Shown: one piece after another, positions 17,908-26,385 of the stretch
How positions within the stretch are numbered: the stretch's first letter is position 1
Layout of the letters: every line of letters starts with the position of its first letter
Notes under the pieces: generated by a model
The model's input: the letters and a program-made list of their open reading frames with translations, nothing else
Database searches by the model: none
Told to the model about the DNA's origin: nothing
DNA from: CAYWJT01 sp964458655
GTDB lineage: Bacteria; Acidobacteriota; Aminicenantia; Aminicenantales; Saccharicenantaceae
DNA length: 64,000 bases
Assembly: GCA_964458655.1 (NCBI GenBank)
Contig: CAYWJT010000004.1
Span: forward strand, 1 to 64,000
Direction: 5' to 3'
Translations under genes and position numbers: made by a program

Positions 17908-19440
17908 TTATTCCCACTCAATCGTCCCCGGCGGCTTGTTGGTGATGTCGTAGACCACCCTGTTGACGCCCGCGACCTCGTTGACGATCCTCGTCGAGAT
18001 CCTGGCCAGCAGCCCGGCCGTCGCCCGGTGCCAGTTGGCCGTCATGCCGTCCCTGCTCTCGACCAGCCGGACGGCGATGACGCGGTCGTAGGTGCGCTGG
18101 TCGCCCATGACGCCCACCGAGCGGACCGGCAGCAGCACCGCGAAGGCCTGCCAGAGCTTCTTGTAGAGGCCGGCCCGGCGCACTTCCTGGAGCACGATGT
18201 CGTCGGCCGCCCGCAGTATTTCCAGGTTCTCTCGGCTGACCTCGCCGACGATGCGGACGGCCAGCCCCGGCCCCGGGAAGGGGTGCTGGTGGATGAAATC
18301 CGGGTCGACGCCGAGCTCGAGGGCGAGCTTCCGGACCTCGTCCTTGAACAGCTCGCGCAGGGGCTCGACCAGGCGGAACTTCAGGCCGCGCGGCAGGCCG
18401 CCGACGTTATGGTGCGACTTGATGACCGAGGACGGGCCCTTGACGGGGTTGGACTCTATGACATCGGGATAGATGGTGCCTTGGCCCAGGAAATCGGCCC
18501 CTCCGAGGCGCATGGCCTCTCGTTCGAAAAGGTGGATGAACAGGCGGCCGATGACCTTTCTCTTGCGCTCCGGCGAAACGACGCCGCGCAGCTTCTCGAG
18601 GAACAGGTCGGCGGCGTCGACGCCCACGACCTTGAGCGCGAAGCGGTGGCGGAAGGCCTCCATCAGGGCCTCGTACTGGCCCTTGCGCAGCAGGCCGTTG
18701 TCGATGAAGACGCAGGTGAGCCGGCGCCCGACGGCCTTGTGGATTATGAGTGATGTGACGAGAGAGTCGACGCCGCCACTCAGCCCGCAGATCACCCGCC
18801 CCTGGCCGACCGTGGCCCGGATCTCCCGCACCTTGCGTTCGACGAAAGACGGCATGTCCCAGTCCGGCTTGAGGCCGGCGATGCGGAAGAGGAAGTTCCC
18901 GAGGACCTTGAGCCCCTCTTTGGTGTGGATGACTTCGGGGTGGAACTGGACGCCGTACAGGCCGGCGCCGCGGTTCTCGAAAACGGCCGCCCGGGTGTTG
19001 GAGGTGCTGCCGGTCACGACGAAGCCTGCCGGCAGCTCGCTCACGCGGTCGCCGTGGCTCATCCAGACCTGGGTGCGCTCCTGGAGCCCCCGCAGGAGGC
19101 AGGAGCGGTCGCGGGCCCGGAGCACGGCCAGGCCGTATTCCCTCTTCTCGGCCGGCGTCACCTTGCCGCCGAGATGGTGGGCCATGAGCTGCATGCCGTA
19201 GCAGATGCCCAGCATCGGCACGCCCAGCGCGAAGACGCCCTTGTCCGGCCTGGGGGCGTTCTTCTCGTAAACGCTCTGCGGGCCTCCGGAAAGGATGACG
19301 GCGTCGGGCGCGGCCGCCCTGACCTGGGCGAGCGGGGCCGAGAACGGCAGGATCTCGGAGTAGACGCCGAGTTCGCGGACCTTGCGCGCTATGAGCTGGG
19401 TGTACTGCGAGCCGAAATCGAGGATGAGGACCTTTGACAT
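17908..19440 (-). CDS. guaA: GMP synthase (glutamine-hydrolysing)
   Basis: Converts XMP to GMP using glutamine and ATP. The 510-aa chain has an N-terminal class I glutamine amidotransferase (GICYGMQ nucleophile Cys near 78; VQFHPEV His/Glu near 167) and an ATP-pyrophosphatase domain (LSGGVDSLV near 220). The C-terminal dimerisation domain ends NKPPGTIEWE. The length is normal. The likely promoter puts transcription start at or next to the ATG, so the mRNA may be leaderless; no ribosome site is visible. dnaE follows immediately. Confidence 0.97.
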   Translation of the reverse strand: MSKVLILDFGSQYTQLIARKVRELGVYSEILPFSAPLAQVRAAAPDAVILSGGPQSVYEKNAPRPDKGVFALGVPMLGICYGMQLMAHHLGGKVTPAEKREYGLAVLRARDRSCLLRGLQERTQVWMSHGDRVSELPAGFVVTGSTSNTRAAVFENRGAGLYGVQFHPEVIHTKEGLKVLGNFLFRIAGLKPDWDMPSFVERKVREIRATVGQGRVICGLSGGVDSLVTSLIIHKAVGRRLTCVFIDNGLLRKGQYEALMEAFRHRFALKVVGVDAADLFLEKLRGVVSPERKRKVIGRLFIHLFEREAMRLGGADFLGQGTIYPDVIESNPVKGPSSVIKSHHNVGGLPRGLKFRLVEPLRELFKDEVRKLALELGVDPDFIHQHPFPGPGLAVRIVGEVSRENLEILRAADDIVLQEVRRAGLYKKLWQAFAVLLPVRSVGVMGDQRTYDRVIAVRLVESRDGMTANWHRATAGLLARISTRIVNEVAGVNRVVYDITNKPPGTIEWE

Positions 19441-19446
19441 AGGCCG

Positions 19447-19475
19447 ATTGTAGCAGACCGAACCTCGCCTTTCAA
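19447..19475 (-). promoter_or_regulatory. guaA promoter, apparently leaderless
   Basis: On the minus strand TTGAAA (19475-19470), a 17-base spacer and TACAAT (19452-19447) form a strong sigma70-type promoter. The A of the guaA ATG (19440) is 7 bases after the last -10 base, exactly where transcription would normally begin. There is no Shine-Dalgarno-like sequence between them. Confidence 0.6.
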
Positions 19476-19499
19476 ATCGCCCCGACGGCGGCCGGTTTG

Positions 19500-19508
19500 T
19501 GATATCAT
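19500..19508 (+). promoter_or_regulatory. extended -10 promoter candidate for phosphoglycerate mutase
   Basis: TG-A-TATCAT (19500-19508) fits an extended -10 element. No good -35 is found 16-18 bases upstream. It is divergent from the guaA promoter and would give a leader of about 25 bases. Confidence 0.35.
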
Positions 19509-19538
19509 TAAGGCCGAGAACGCCGCAAGGAGATGGCC

Positions 19539-20741
19539 ATGGAATGGGAGACGCTTGCCCGGGAACTCAGCCAGCGGAATGAAGCCAGGATCGTCCTGCT
19601 CGTGCTCGACGGCGTCGGCGGCCTGCCGGTCGACGGCCGGACCGAGCTCGAAGCCGCACGCAAGCCCAACCTGGATGAGGCGGCCGACCGGGGCGTTTGT
19701 GGAGTGACCGACCCGGTCTTCATGGGCATAACACCCGGCAGCGGGCCGGCCCACCTGGCCCTCTTCGGCTACGACCCGTTGAAGTACGAGCTGGGCCGCG
19801 GCATACTCGAGGCCCTCGGCTCCGGCGTCGAGGTGGGCCGCGACGACCTGGTCGCCCGCGGCAACTTCGCCACCGTCAGGGACGGGCTCATCGTCGACCG
19901 CCGCGCCGGCCGCATCCCCACCGAAAAGAACGTCAGGATCTGCGCCTTCGTCAACGCCAACCTGCCCCGGCATGAGGACGTCGCGGTCAGCCTCTTCCCA
20001 GGCAAGGAGCACCGTTTCGTGGCCCGCTTCACCGCGCCCGGCCTCTCGGACGCCCTGAGCGACGCCGACCCGCAGAAGGAAGGCCGGCCCCCCGTCGGCG
20101 CCTCGGCCGAGACGGCCGAGGCCGAGAAGTCGGCCCGTCTGGTCAACCGCTTCCTCGAAGAGGTCACGCGGTTGCTCCGGGCGGAGCCCAAAGCCAACAC
20201 GGCGCTCCTGCGGGGCTTCTCGAAATTCCCGTCCATCCCGACCATGCGGGAGCTCTTCCAGCTCCGGCCGGCGGCCATAGCCAATTACCCGATGTACAAG
20301 GGGCTGGCCCGTTTGCTGGGCATGGACGTTCTGGACGTGGGGGGCTCCCCCGCCGAGCTCTTCGACGCCCTGGAGAAGAACTTCGACAAGCACGACTTCT
20401 TCTACATCCATTTCAAGCGGACGGACTCGGCGGGCGAGGACGGCGATTTCGCGGCCAAGGTGGCCGCCATCGAGGAGGTCGACGCCTACATCCCCAGGTT
20501 GTTCGCGCTCGAACCCGACGTCCTGGTCATCACCGCCGACCACTCGACGCCCAGCCTGCTCAAGGCCCATTCCTGGCACCCCAACCCTTTCGTCCTCGTC
20601 TCCAGGAACGCGGGCCGGGACGACGTCCGGTCGTTCAGCGAGCTGGCCTGCAGCCGCGGCCTGCTCGGCCGCTTCCGCTCGCTCTACGCCATGCCGCTCA
20701 TGTTGGCCCACAGCCTCAAGCTGCGGAAATTCGGGGCGTAG
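19539..20741 (+). CDS. apgM: 2,3-bisphosphoglycerate-independent phosphoglycerate mutase, archaeal type
   Basis: Interconverts 3- and 2-phosphoglycerate in glycolysis/gluconeogenesis without a bisphosphoglycerate cofactor. The roughly 400-aa alkaline-phosphatase-superfamily protein shows VLLVLDGVGG (metal-binding Asp) and ITPGSGPAHLALFGYDP with the candidate phosphoserine near residue 65. RGNFAT and late metal-site VITADHSTP and HSWHPNPF motifs follow. The size and motifs match the ApgM type rather than the 510-aa GpmI type. ATG 19539 is preferred to the in-frame ATG at 19533, because AAGGAG (19527-19532) abuts the latter with no spacing but lies 6 bases before 19539. It is divergent from guaA. 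Confidence 0.9.
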   Translation: MEWETLARELSQRNEARIVLLVLDGVGGLPVDGRTELEAARKPNLDEAADRGVCGVTDPVFMGITPGSGPAHLALFGYDPLKYELGRGILEALGSGVEVGRDDLVARGNFATVRDGLIVDRRAGRIPTEKNVRICAFVNANLPRHEDVAVSLFPGKEHRFVARFTAPGLSDALSDADPQKEGRPPVGASAETAEAEKSARLVNRFLEEVTRLLRAEPKANTALLRGFSKFPSIPTMRELFQLRPAAIANYPMYKGLARLLGMDVLDVGGSPAELFDALEKNFDKHDFFYIHFKRTDSAGEDGDFAAKVAAIEEVDAYIPRLFALEPDVLVITADHSTPSLLKAHSWHPNPFVLVSRNAGRDDVRSFSELACSRGLLGRFRSLYAMPLMLAHSLKLRKFGA

Positions 20742-20756
20742 GGGGCGGCCGGCCGG

Positions 20757-20784
20757 TTGGACAAGCCCTGTCTTTTCTTATAAA
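20757..20784 (+). promoter_or_regulatory. sigma70-like promoter before the amidase gene
   Basis: TTGGAC (20757-20762), a 16-base spacer and TATAAA (20779-20784). Transcription would begin at about 20791-20793, within 5 bases of the TTG start at 20796, so the message may be nearly leaderless. Confidence 0.5.
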
Positions 20785-20795
20785 ATCTGGCTGAA

Positions 20796-21986
20796 TTGAC
20801 GCTGAAAAACGCCGCTCGCCTCCTTATCCTGGCCCTCCCGCTCCTCGTCTCCCTGGCCCCGGCCGCCGGCCAGCAGGACCGCCGGGCCGCGGTCGTCAAC
20901 CTCAGGCATCACGTCCATCCCGAGTTCGCGAGGATCGTCATCGACCTCGAGAAGCTGCGCGAATACACCCACGGCCAGGTCCAGGAAAAGGGACTTATTT
21001 TCGTGGACATCCTCCAGTCCAGGGTCGGCACGGGCCTGAAGCCGCCCCAGGCCAAGGTCGGCACGGAATACCTCAAGAGCTACGCGCTGGCGGCCAAGAG
21101 CCAGACGACGGTCCGGCTGACGGCCGAAGTCGACCCGGTCAAGGTCAAATCCTACCGGGTGTATCACCTGCAGGACCCTTTCAGGATCGTCATCGATATA
21201 TATCCGAAGGCGGCCGCGGCGGAGCCGACCCCGCCGGCCGGCACAGGCGCGGCCGGGGGACCGGCCCAGCCTCTGCCGTCCGGCTATTCCATGGCCCGCC
21301 AGCTCGGCTTGGGCGTCGGCACCATCGTCCTCGACCCCGGCCACGGCGGAAGTCAACCGGGCTGCGTCGGCAAGAGCGGCCTCCAGGAAAAGGCTCTGAC
21401 CCTGGACCTGGCTTTGGCCCTGCAAAAGAAGCTGGCCGCCGCGGGCTACACGGTGCATCTTACCCGGACCGCGGACGTGACCGTGCCTCTCGAAGCCCGG
21501 ACGGCCTTCGCCAACCAGAAAAAGGCCGACCTCTATATTTCCATCCATGTCAACGCCCAGCGCAACAGGGACCGCCGCGGTGTCGAGACGTTCTACCTCA
21601 ACTTCAGCCCCGACCCGGCCGTTATCGCCACGGCCGCGATGGAGAACGCCGCTTCTTCGAAGGGTGTCGGTCAGATGGCTGAGATCATCAAGAAAATCGT
21701 CCAGAACACCAAGGTCGAGGAATCCCGGGCGCTCGCTGCCATGATCCAGCGGAATCTGGTAAAATCCGTGTCGAAGCAGCAGCCGGGCGTCCGCGACATC
21801 GGCGTCAAGGGCGGCCCTTTCTGGGTGCTCATCGGCGGTCAGATGCCGTCGGTCCTGGTCGAGGTCGCCCACCTGAGCAACCCTCTTGAGGAGAAGCTGC
21901 TCAAGACCGAGGCCTACCGCGCCCTGATCGTAGAAGGCCTCTATAACGGTATCATGGAATACATAAAGTCTCTGGGCAAAGGATGA
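20796..21986 (+). CDS. N-acetylmuramoyl-L-alanine amidase with AMIN domain
   Basis: Periplasmic peptidoglycan hydrolase that cleaves the MurNAc-L-Ala bond, AmiA/B/C type. This 396-aa protein has a signal peptide (KNAARLLILALPLLVSLAPA, cut near AGQQ) and an AMIN domain (about 30-140) for septal or wall targeting. A Pro/Gly linker leads to an Amidase_3 domain. Zinc and catalytic residues are visible: LDPGHGG (near 180), the Glu of LQEKALTLDLA (near 198), SIHVNA (near 249) and VEVAHLSN with the catalytic Glu (near 355). The start is TTG with no clear ribosome site, but a promoter ends just upstream. It is followed by an exported DUF362 gene on the same transcript. Confidence 0.92.
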   Translation: MTLKNAARLLILALPLLVSLAPAAGQQDRRAAVVNLRHHVHPEFARIVIDLEKLREYTHGQVQEKGLIFVDILQSRVGTGLKPPQAKVGTEYLKSYALAAKSQTTVRLTAEVDPVKVKSYRVYHLQDPFRIVIDIYPKAAAAEPTPPAGTGAAGGPAQPLPSGYSMARQLGLGVGTIVLDPGHGGSQPGCVGKSGLQEKALTLDLALALQKKLAAAGYTVHLTRTADVTVPLEARTAFANQKKADLYISIHVNAQRNRDRRGVETFYLNFSPDPAVIATAAMENAASSKGVGQMAEIIKKIVQNTKVEESRALAAMIQRNLVKSVSKQQPGVRDIGVKGGPFWVLIGGQMPSVLVEVAHLSNPLEEKLLKTEAYRALIVEGLYNGIMEYIKSLGKG

Positions 21987-21991
21987 GAGCC

Positions 21992-22891
21992 ATGGAAAGA
22001 AGGCGTTTCCTGCGCGAACTGGCGGTAGGCGGCCTGGCCGCCGGGCTCGGCACGCGTTTCCTGGCCGGACAAGCCGGACCGGCCGCCGGACAGCCCCTGC
22101 TCGCCGTCGTCGAAGGCGACTCCCCGGCGGCGATCACCAAAGAGGCGGTGGCCGCCCTGGGCGGCATGAAGCGCTTCGTGTCCAGGGGCGACCGGGTCGT
22201 CATCAAGCCGAACATCGGCTGGGACCGGACCCCGGAAATGGCCGCCTGCACCAACCCCGACGTCGTCAGGGCGCTCGTGGAGCTCACCCTCGAGGCCGGG
22301 GCCAAGGAGGCCGTCGTCATCGACAACTCCACCAACCAGGCCCGGCGCTGCTACGTCCGCTCCGGCATCATGGAAGCGGCCAAACAGGCCGGCGGCAAGG
22401 TGCTCTACCCGGACGAGAACCGCGTCCGCAAGGCCGCCCTCAAGGGCGAGTGGCTCAAGGAATGGGACGTCATGCTCGACGTCGTCGAAGCCGACAAGGT
22501 CATCAACGTGCCCATCGCCAAGCACCATTCGTTGTCGCGGCTGACGATGGGCATGAAGAACTGGCTGGGCGCGGTCGCCGGGGCCAGGAACCAGCTCCAT
22601 CAGAAGCTCGACTACGCCATGGTCGACCTGGCCGCGTTCTTCAAGCCGGCGCTGACCGTGCTCGACTGTTACCGCATCCTGGTCCGCAACGGGCCGCAGG
22701 GCGGCCGCCTCTCCGACACCAAGCTCACCAAGACCGTGCTCGCCGGCGCCGACCCGGTGGCCGTCGACGCCTACGGCGCGACTTTCTTCGACATGCAGCC
22801 GGCCGAGCTCCTTTGCCTGCGCCTGGCCCAGGAGCGAGGCCTCGGCACGTACGACCTGCAGAAGGTGCGCCTTGAAAAAAGGAACGTCTAA
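21992..22891 (+). CDS. TAT-exported DUF362 domain protein
   Basis: This protein of about 299 aa begins MERRRFLRELAVGGLAAGLG, a twin-arginine signal followed by a hydrophobic run, so folded export is expected, often with a cofactor. The body matches the DUF362 family (VIKPNIGWDRTPEMAACTN, then IDNSTNQARRCYVRSGI, then PIAKHHSLSRLTMGMKNW, ending DPVAVDAYGATFF). ATG 21992 is preferred over 21983 because AAAGGA (21978-21983) is 8 bases upstream of it and overlaps the other. It overlaps the following polyferredoxin by 20 bases. DUF362 proteins commonly accompany iron-sulfur proteins; the substrate is unknown. Confidence 0.88.
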   Translation: MERRRFLRELAVGGLAAGLGTRFLAGQAGPAAGQPLLAVVEGDSPAAITKEAVAALGGMKRFVSRGDRVVIKPNIGWDRTPEMAACTNPDVVRALVELTLEAGAKEAVVIDNSTNQARRCYVRSGIMEAAKQAGGKVLYPDENRVRKAALKGEWLKEWDVMLDVVEADKVINVPIAKHHSLSRLTMGMKNWLGAVAGARNQLHQKLDYAMVDLAAFFKPALTVLDCYRILVRNGPQGGRLSDTKLTKTVLAGADPVAVDAYGATFFDMQPAELLCLRLAQERGLGTYDLQKVRLEKRNV

Positions 22892-24476
22892 GAAATACCG
22901 TCTCGTCCGGGGCCTGCGGGTCGCCAGCCAGGCGGCCTTCTTCCTGCTGTTCCTGTGGCTTTTCATCGGCGCCCGCTATACCGGTGAGGATTACATCGGC
23001 TCGACCGTCCAGCGCTTCTTCCATTTCGACCCGCTGCTCGCCTTGGTGACCATCGTCTCCGCCCGGATGGTTTACGCTTGGTTCGCCTTCTCTCTCGTCA
23101 CGGTCGCGCTGACCCTCGTCCTGGGCCGCTTCTTCTGCGGCTGGGTCTGCCCCTTCGGCGCCGTCCACCAGTTCTCCTCGTTCCTGGCCAAGAAGACCGG
23201 CTTCCTCAAGCCGCCGCGGGAAGAAAAGGCCGGCCTGGCGTCGAAATATTACATACTGTTCCTGGTCCTGGCCGCCGCGCTTTTCGGCCTCGACCTGGCC
23301 GGCTGGCTGGACCCGTTCTCCTTCCTGACCAGGAGCCTGGCCGTGGCCGTGTTCCCGGCCCTGGCCCACGCCATGTCGAACCTGAGCGGCCTCGCCTACG
23401 GCGTCGGGTGGATGGCCTTCGGGCGCTCGGTCTCCAACCTGGCCAGGAACTGGAGCCTCAACCCGACCTTCACCCAGGGCTTCGGCATCGGCCTGCTCTT
23501 CCTGGCCGCCGTCGGCCTCAACGCCCGGAAGGAGAGGTTCTGGTGCCGCTACCTGTGCCCTACCGGCGCCCTGCTCGGCCTGCTTTCGCGCTGGAACGCG
23601 CTCAAGCTGCGGATAGACGACGCCGCTTGCATCAAGTGCGGCCTCTGCACACAGCACTGCGAGACCCAAGCCAGGCCCTACCCCAACGACAAATGGCGCA
23701 GCGGCGAGTGCGTCTACTGCTTCACCTGCGCCGCGATCTGCCCGACCTCGGCCATCCGCTTCCCCCTGCGGCTCAGCCCGGAGAAGGCCGGCAACGTTTC
23801 CGACGCCGCCATCGGCCGGCGCAGGCTCGTCTTGAGCACGCTTCTGGGAGTCGTCGCCGTCCCCTTCTTCCGCTTGACCCCGGCCGCCAAACGGGCCTCG
23901 GCCAAGCTCATCCGGCCGCCCGGGTCATTGCCCGAGGAGAAGTTCCTGGCCAAATGCGTCAAATGCGGCCAGTGCATGAGGGCCTGCCCCACCAACGGTC
24001 TGCAGCCGGCCCTGGGCCAGGCCGGTCCGGAAGGCGTCTGGACGCCGGTGCTCGTGCCGCGGGTCGGCTACTGCGAATACTACTGCTCGCTCTGCACCCA
24101 GGTCTGCCCGACCGGAGCCATCCGCAAGCTGACCATAGAGCAAAAGAACGCCGTCAAGATCGGCACGGCCTGGGTCAACCGGAGCCGCTGCATCCCTCAT
24201 GTGCTAGGCAAGCCCTGCATCGTCTGCGAGGAGCACTGCCCGGTCTCGCCCAAGGCCATCCGGCTGGTTGAGGTGGAAACGCGGCTGCCGTCGGGTGAAA
24301 CCGTGGTCCAGAAGGCGCCGTTCGTCGACGTCGAGACCTGCATCGGCTGCGGCATCTGCGAGAACAAGTGCCCGGTCGTCGACGAGCCGGCCATCTTCGT
24401 GACGAGCGTCGGCGAATCGCGCTCCGCCCGGAACAGGCTGCTTCTGGAGATAACGGGACCGGACGAGTCCGGGTAG
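22872..24476 (+). CDS. membrane polyferredoxin, NapH/YccM-like 4Fe-4S protein
   Basis: Membrane electron-transfer protein of 534 aa. N-terminal transmembrane helices (about 14-35, 55-80, 118-140) are interleaved with CGWVCPFGA and CRYLCPTGA, the NapH-type cytoplasmic Cys motifs. Ferredoxin clusters follow: CIKCGLCTQHC, CVYCFTCAAICP, then a hydrophobic segment (VLSTLLGVVAVPFF), CVKCGQCMRACP, CEYYCSLCTQVCP, CIVCEEHCP and CIGCGICENKCP. The start is TTG inside the DUF362 3' end, preceded by AAGGTG. The gene pair suggests quinol- or ferredoxin-linked electron transfer across the membrane to the exported DUF362 partner. Donor and acceptor are not evident. Confidence 0.88.
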   Translation: MKKGTSKKYRLVRGLRVASQAAFFLLFLWLFIGARYTGEDYIGSTVQRFFHFDPLLALVTIVSARMVYAWFAFSLVTVALTLVLGRFFCGWVCPFGAVHQFSSFLAKKTGFLKPPREEKAGLASKYYILFLVLAAALFGLDLAGWLDPFSFLTRSLAVAVFPALAHAMSNLSGLAYGVGWMAFGRSVSNLARNWSLNPTFTQGFGIGLLFLAAVGLNARKERFWCRYLCPTGALLGLLSRWNALKLRIDDAACIKCGLCTQHCETQARPYPNDKWRSGECVYCFTCAAICPTSAIRFPLRLSPEKAGNVSDAAIGRRRLVLSTLLGVVAVPFFRLTPAAKRASAKLIRPPGSLPEEKFLAKCVKCGQCMRACPTNGLQPALGQAGPEGVWTPVLVPRVGYCEYYCSLCTQVCPTGAIRKLTIEQKNAVKIGTAWVNRSRCIPHVLGKPCIVCEEHCPVSPKAIRLVEVETRLPSGETVVQKAPFVDVETCIGCGICENKCPVVDEPAIFVTSVGESRSARNRLLLEITGPDESG

Positions 24477-24797
24477 GATCAGGGACGCTGAGCCCCGGCC
24501 TCCGGCCCGGGCCGACCTGGCCGTAATAAGAACGGTCGGATAAACCAGGCGCTGTTCTATCCCCGTCACGCCCGAAGATTTCCGCCGCCCCCATTCAGGC
24601 TCGCCACGCACCGGAAGAGCGGTGAACCAGCGCTTTCTGGCCGACAAAGGCTGCCCTGGTCAGGCTGCAGGCTTTTAACCGGCCGACGTTAAGTTATGTC
24701 CACGATGAGCTCCGGCGCAGCGTATCCTGAGCGCCGGCGCGGGTCTGGAGCCGGATAGGAGGGCGGGGCGTCCCAACGCGGGCCGGGCTCTTCGCGG
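24477..24797. other. 321-base non-coding convergent gap
   Basis: No gene or tRNA is recognised between the convergent polyferredoxin and fabF. A perfect 7-base inverted repeat CCGGCGC/GCGCCGG (24712-24718 and 24731-24737, 12-base loop) and GC-rich palindromic runs near 24495-24520 are present. Neither is followed by a T-run on the appropriate strand, so intrinsic termination is not supported. It could hold a decayed gene or an intergenic repeat. Confidence 0.4.
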
Positions 24798-26060
24798 TTA
24801 TCGGCCGCCGAATCTCCGGAGCAGGAGAGAAGCGTTGGTGCCCCCGAACCCGAAGGAGTTGCTCAGGGCGTGCGTGACCTCGGCCGGACGGGCCTTGTTG
24901 GGCACGTAGTCCAGGTCGCATTCCGGGTCGGGGAATTCATGGTTCGTGGTCGGCGGCAGGACCTGGTGGAAAATGGCCAGCGCCGTCAGGCCTATCTCGA
25001 CCCCTCCGGCCGCCCCGAGCATGTGGCCGGTCATGCTCTTCGTGGAGCTCACCGCCAGCCGGGACGCGTGCGGCCCGAAAGCCTTCTTGATGGCCAAGGT
25101 CTCGACCTTATCGTTGTAGGGGGTGGAGGTGCCGTGGGCGTTTATGTACTGCACTTCCTCGGGCGCGACGCCGGCGTCTGCCATGGCCCGGCGCATGACC
25201 CTCTCGGCGCCGCCGCCCTCCGGGTCGGGGGCCGTGGCGTGGTAGGCGTCGCCGGTCATGCCGTAGCCGATAACCTCGGCGTAGATCCTGGCGTCGCGCC
25301 GCAGGGCGGACCCGAGCTCTTCCAGGATCAATATGCCGGAGCCCTCGCTCATCACGAAGCCGTCGCGCTGGGCGTCGAACGGCCGGGAGGCCCTTTCGGG
25401 CTCGTCGTTCCGCACGGACAGCGCCTTGATGGCGTTGAAGCCGGCGACGCTCAGCGGGGTCAGGGGCGCTTCGGCCCCGCCGGCGATCATGATGTCGGCC
25501 TCCCCGCGCGCGATCATGCGGAACGAATCGCCGACGGCGTGGGCGCTCGTGCTGCAGGCGGTGGCCGTCGCGGAATTGGGCCCCTGCGCCCCGAAGCGGA
25601 TGGAGATCTGGCCGGAGGCCTCGTTGATGATGGTCTGGATGAGGAAGAACGGCGAAACGCGGTCCGGCCCCTTCTCCAGGAGGACCTTGTGCATGTCTTC
25701 GATGGAACCCAGGCCGCCTATACCCGAACCCACATACACGCCGGTCCGCTCCCCGGCCAGCTGCCCGGCGGCGAAGCCCGCGTCCGCCGCGGCCAGCTCG
25801 GCGGCGGCCAGGGCGAACTGGATGAAGCGGTCCATCTTACGGACTTCTTTGCGGTCGATGAAGGCCAGGGGGTCGAAGTCGCGCACCTCGCCGCCGAAGC
25901 GGGTCTCGTGTTTCGAGGCGTCGAACCGCGTGATAGGCCCGATGCCGCTCCGGCCGGCCAGGACGCCGGACCAGGTCCTGTCCGTTCCGACGCCGAGCGG
26001 CGTCACCAGGCCGATGCCGGTTATGACTACGCGCCGCCCCGGGCGGGGACCATCGTCCAT
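24798..26060 (-). CDS. fabF: beta-ketoacyl-ACP synthase II
   Basis: Condenses malonyl-ACP with acyl-ACP during fatty-acid elongation. The 420-aa thiolase-fold enzyme shows the Cys-His-His triad: ATACSTSAH (Cys near 168), AHGTSTPYND (near 306) and KSMTGHMLGAAG (near 343). It ends in the FGFGGTNAS motif typical of FabF. AAGAGG precedes the ATG at a suitable distance. It is the last gene of the DUF177-rpmF-plsX-fabG-acpP-fabF operon and lies 34 bases after acpP. Confidence 0.97.
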   Translation of the reverse strand: MDDGPRPGRRVVITGIGLVTPLGVGTDRTWSGVLAGRSGIGPITRFDASKHETRFGGEVRDFDPLAFIDRKEVRKMDRFIQFALAAAELAAADAGFAAGQLAGERTGVYVGSGIGGLGSIEDMHKVLLEKGPDRVSPFFLIQTIINEASGQISIRFGAQGPNSATATACSTSAHAVGDSFRMIARGEADIMIAGGAEAPLTPLSVAGFNAIKALSVRNDEPERASRPFDAQRDGFVMSEGSGILILEELGSALRRDARIYAEVIGYGMTGDAYHATAPDPEGGGAERVMRRAMADAGVAPEEVQYINAHGTSTPYNDKVETLAIKKAFGPHASRLAVSSTKSMTGHMLGAAGGVEIGLTALAIFHQVLPPTTNHEFPDPECDLDYVPNKARPAEVTHALSNSFGFGGTNASLLLRRFGGR

Positions 26061-26094
26061 GGCGAATAACCTCTTTTGCCGCCGCGCCGGGCTG

Positions 26095-26337
26095 CTATTT
26101 CTTGTGGGAAAGGATGTAATCCAGGGCCTTGCCGACAGTCGTCAGCTTCTCGGCCTCGTCGTCGGGGATGTTGAGGCCGAACTCGTCCTCCAGCGCCATC
26201 ACCAGCTCCACGGTGTCCAGGGAGTCCGCGCCGAGGTCTTCCATGAAAGAGGCGTCTTCGGTGATCTGCTCCTCACTGATGCTGAGCTTGTCCGCGACTA
26301 TCTCCCGGACCTTCTTCATCAGTTCTTCTCTTTCCAT
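26095..26337 (-). CDS. acpP: acyl carrier protein
   Basis: Carries growing acyl chains as thioesters on phosphopantetheine. The 80-aa acidic protein has the GADSLD attachment motif with Ser39 and the typical four-helix pattern. It has a consensus AGGAGG ribosome site before the ATG, suiting high expression. It sits between fabG and fabF, the classic order. Confidence 0.98.
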   Translation of the reverse strand: MEREELMKKVREIVADKLSISEEQITEDASFMEDLGADSLDTVELVMALEDEFGLNIPDDEAEKLTTVGKALDYILSHKK

Positions 26338-26385
26338 GTCATCCTCCTGATCTTAATGTTTTAAGCTGATATGATAGCGGGCGGC

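Noticed and set aside
24712..24737. Hairpin as intrinsic terminator for the fab operon
   Set aside because: On the minus strand no T-run follows the hairpin. It is retained only as an inverted repeat.
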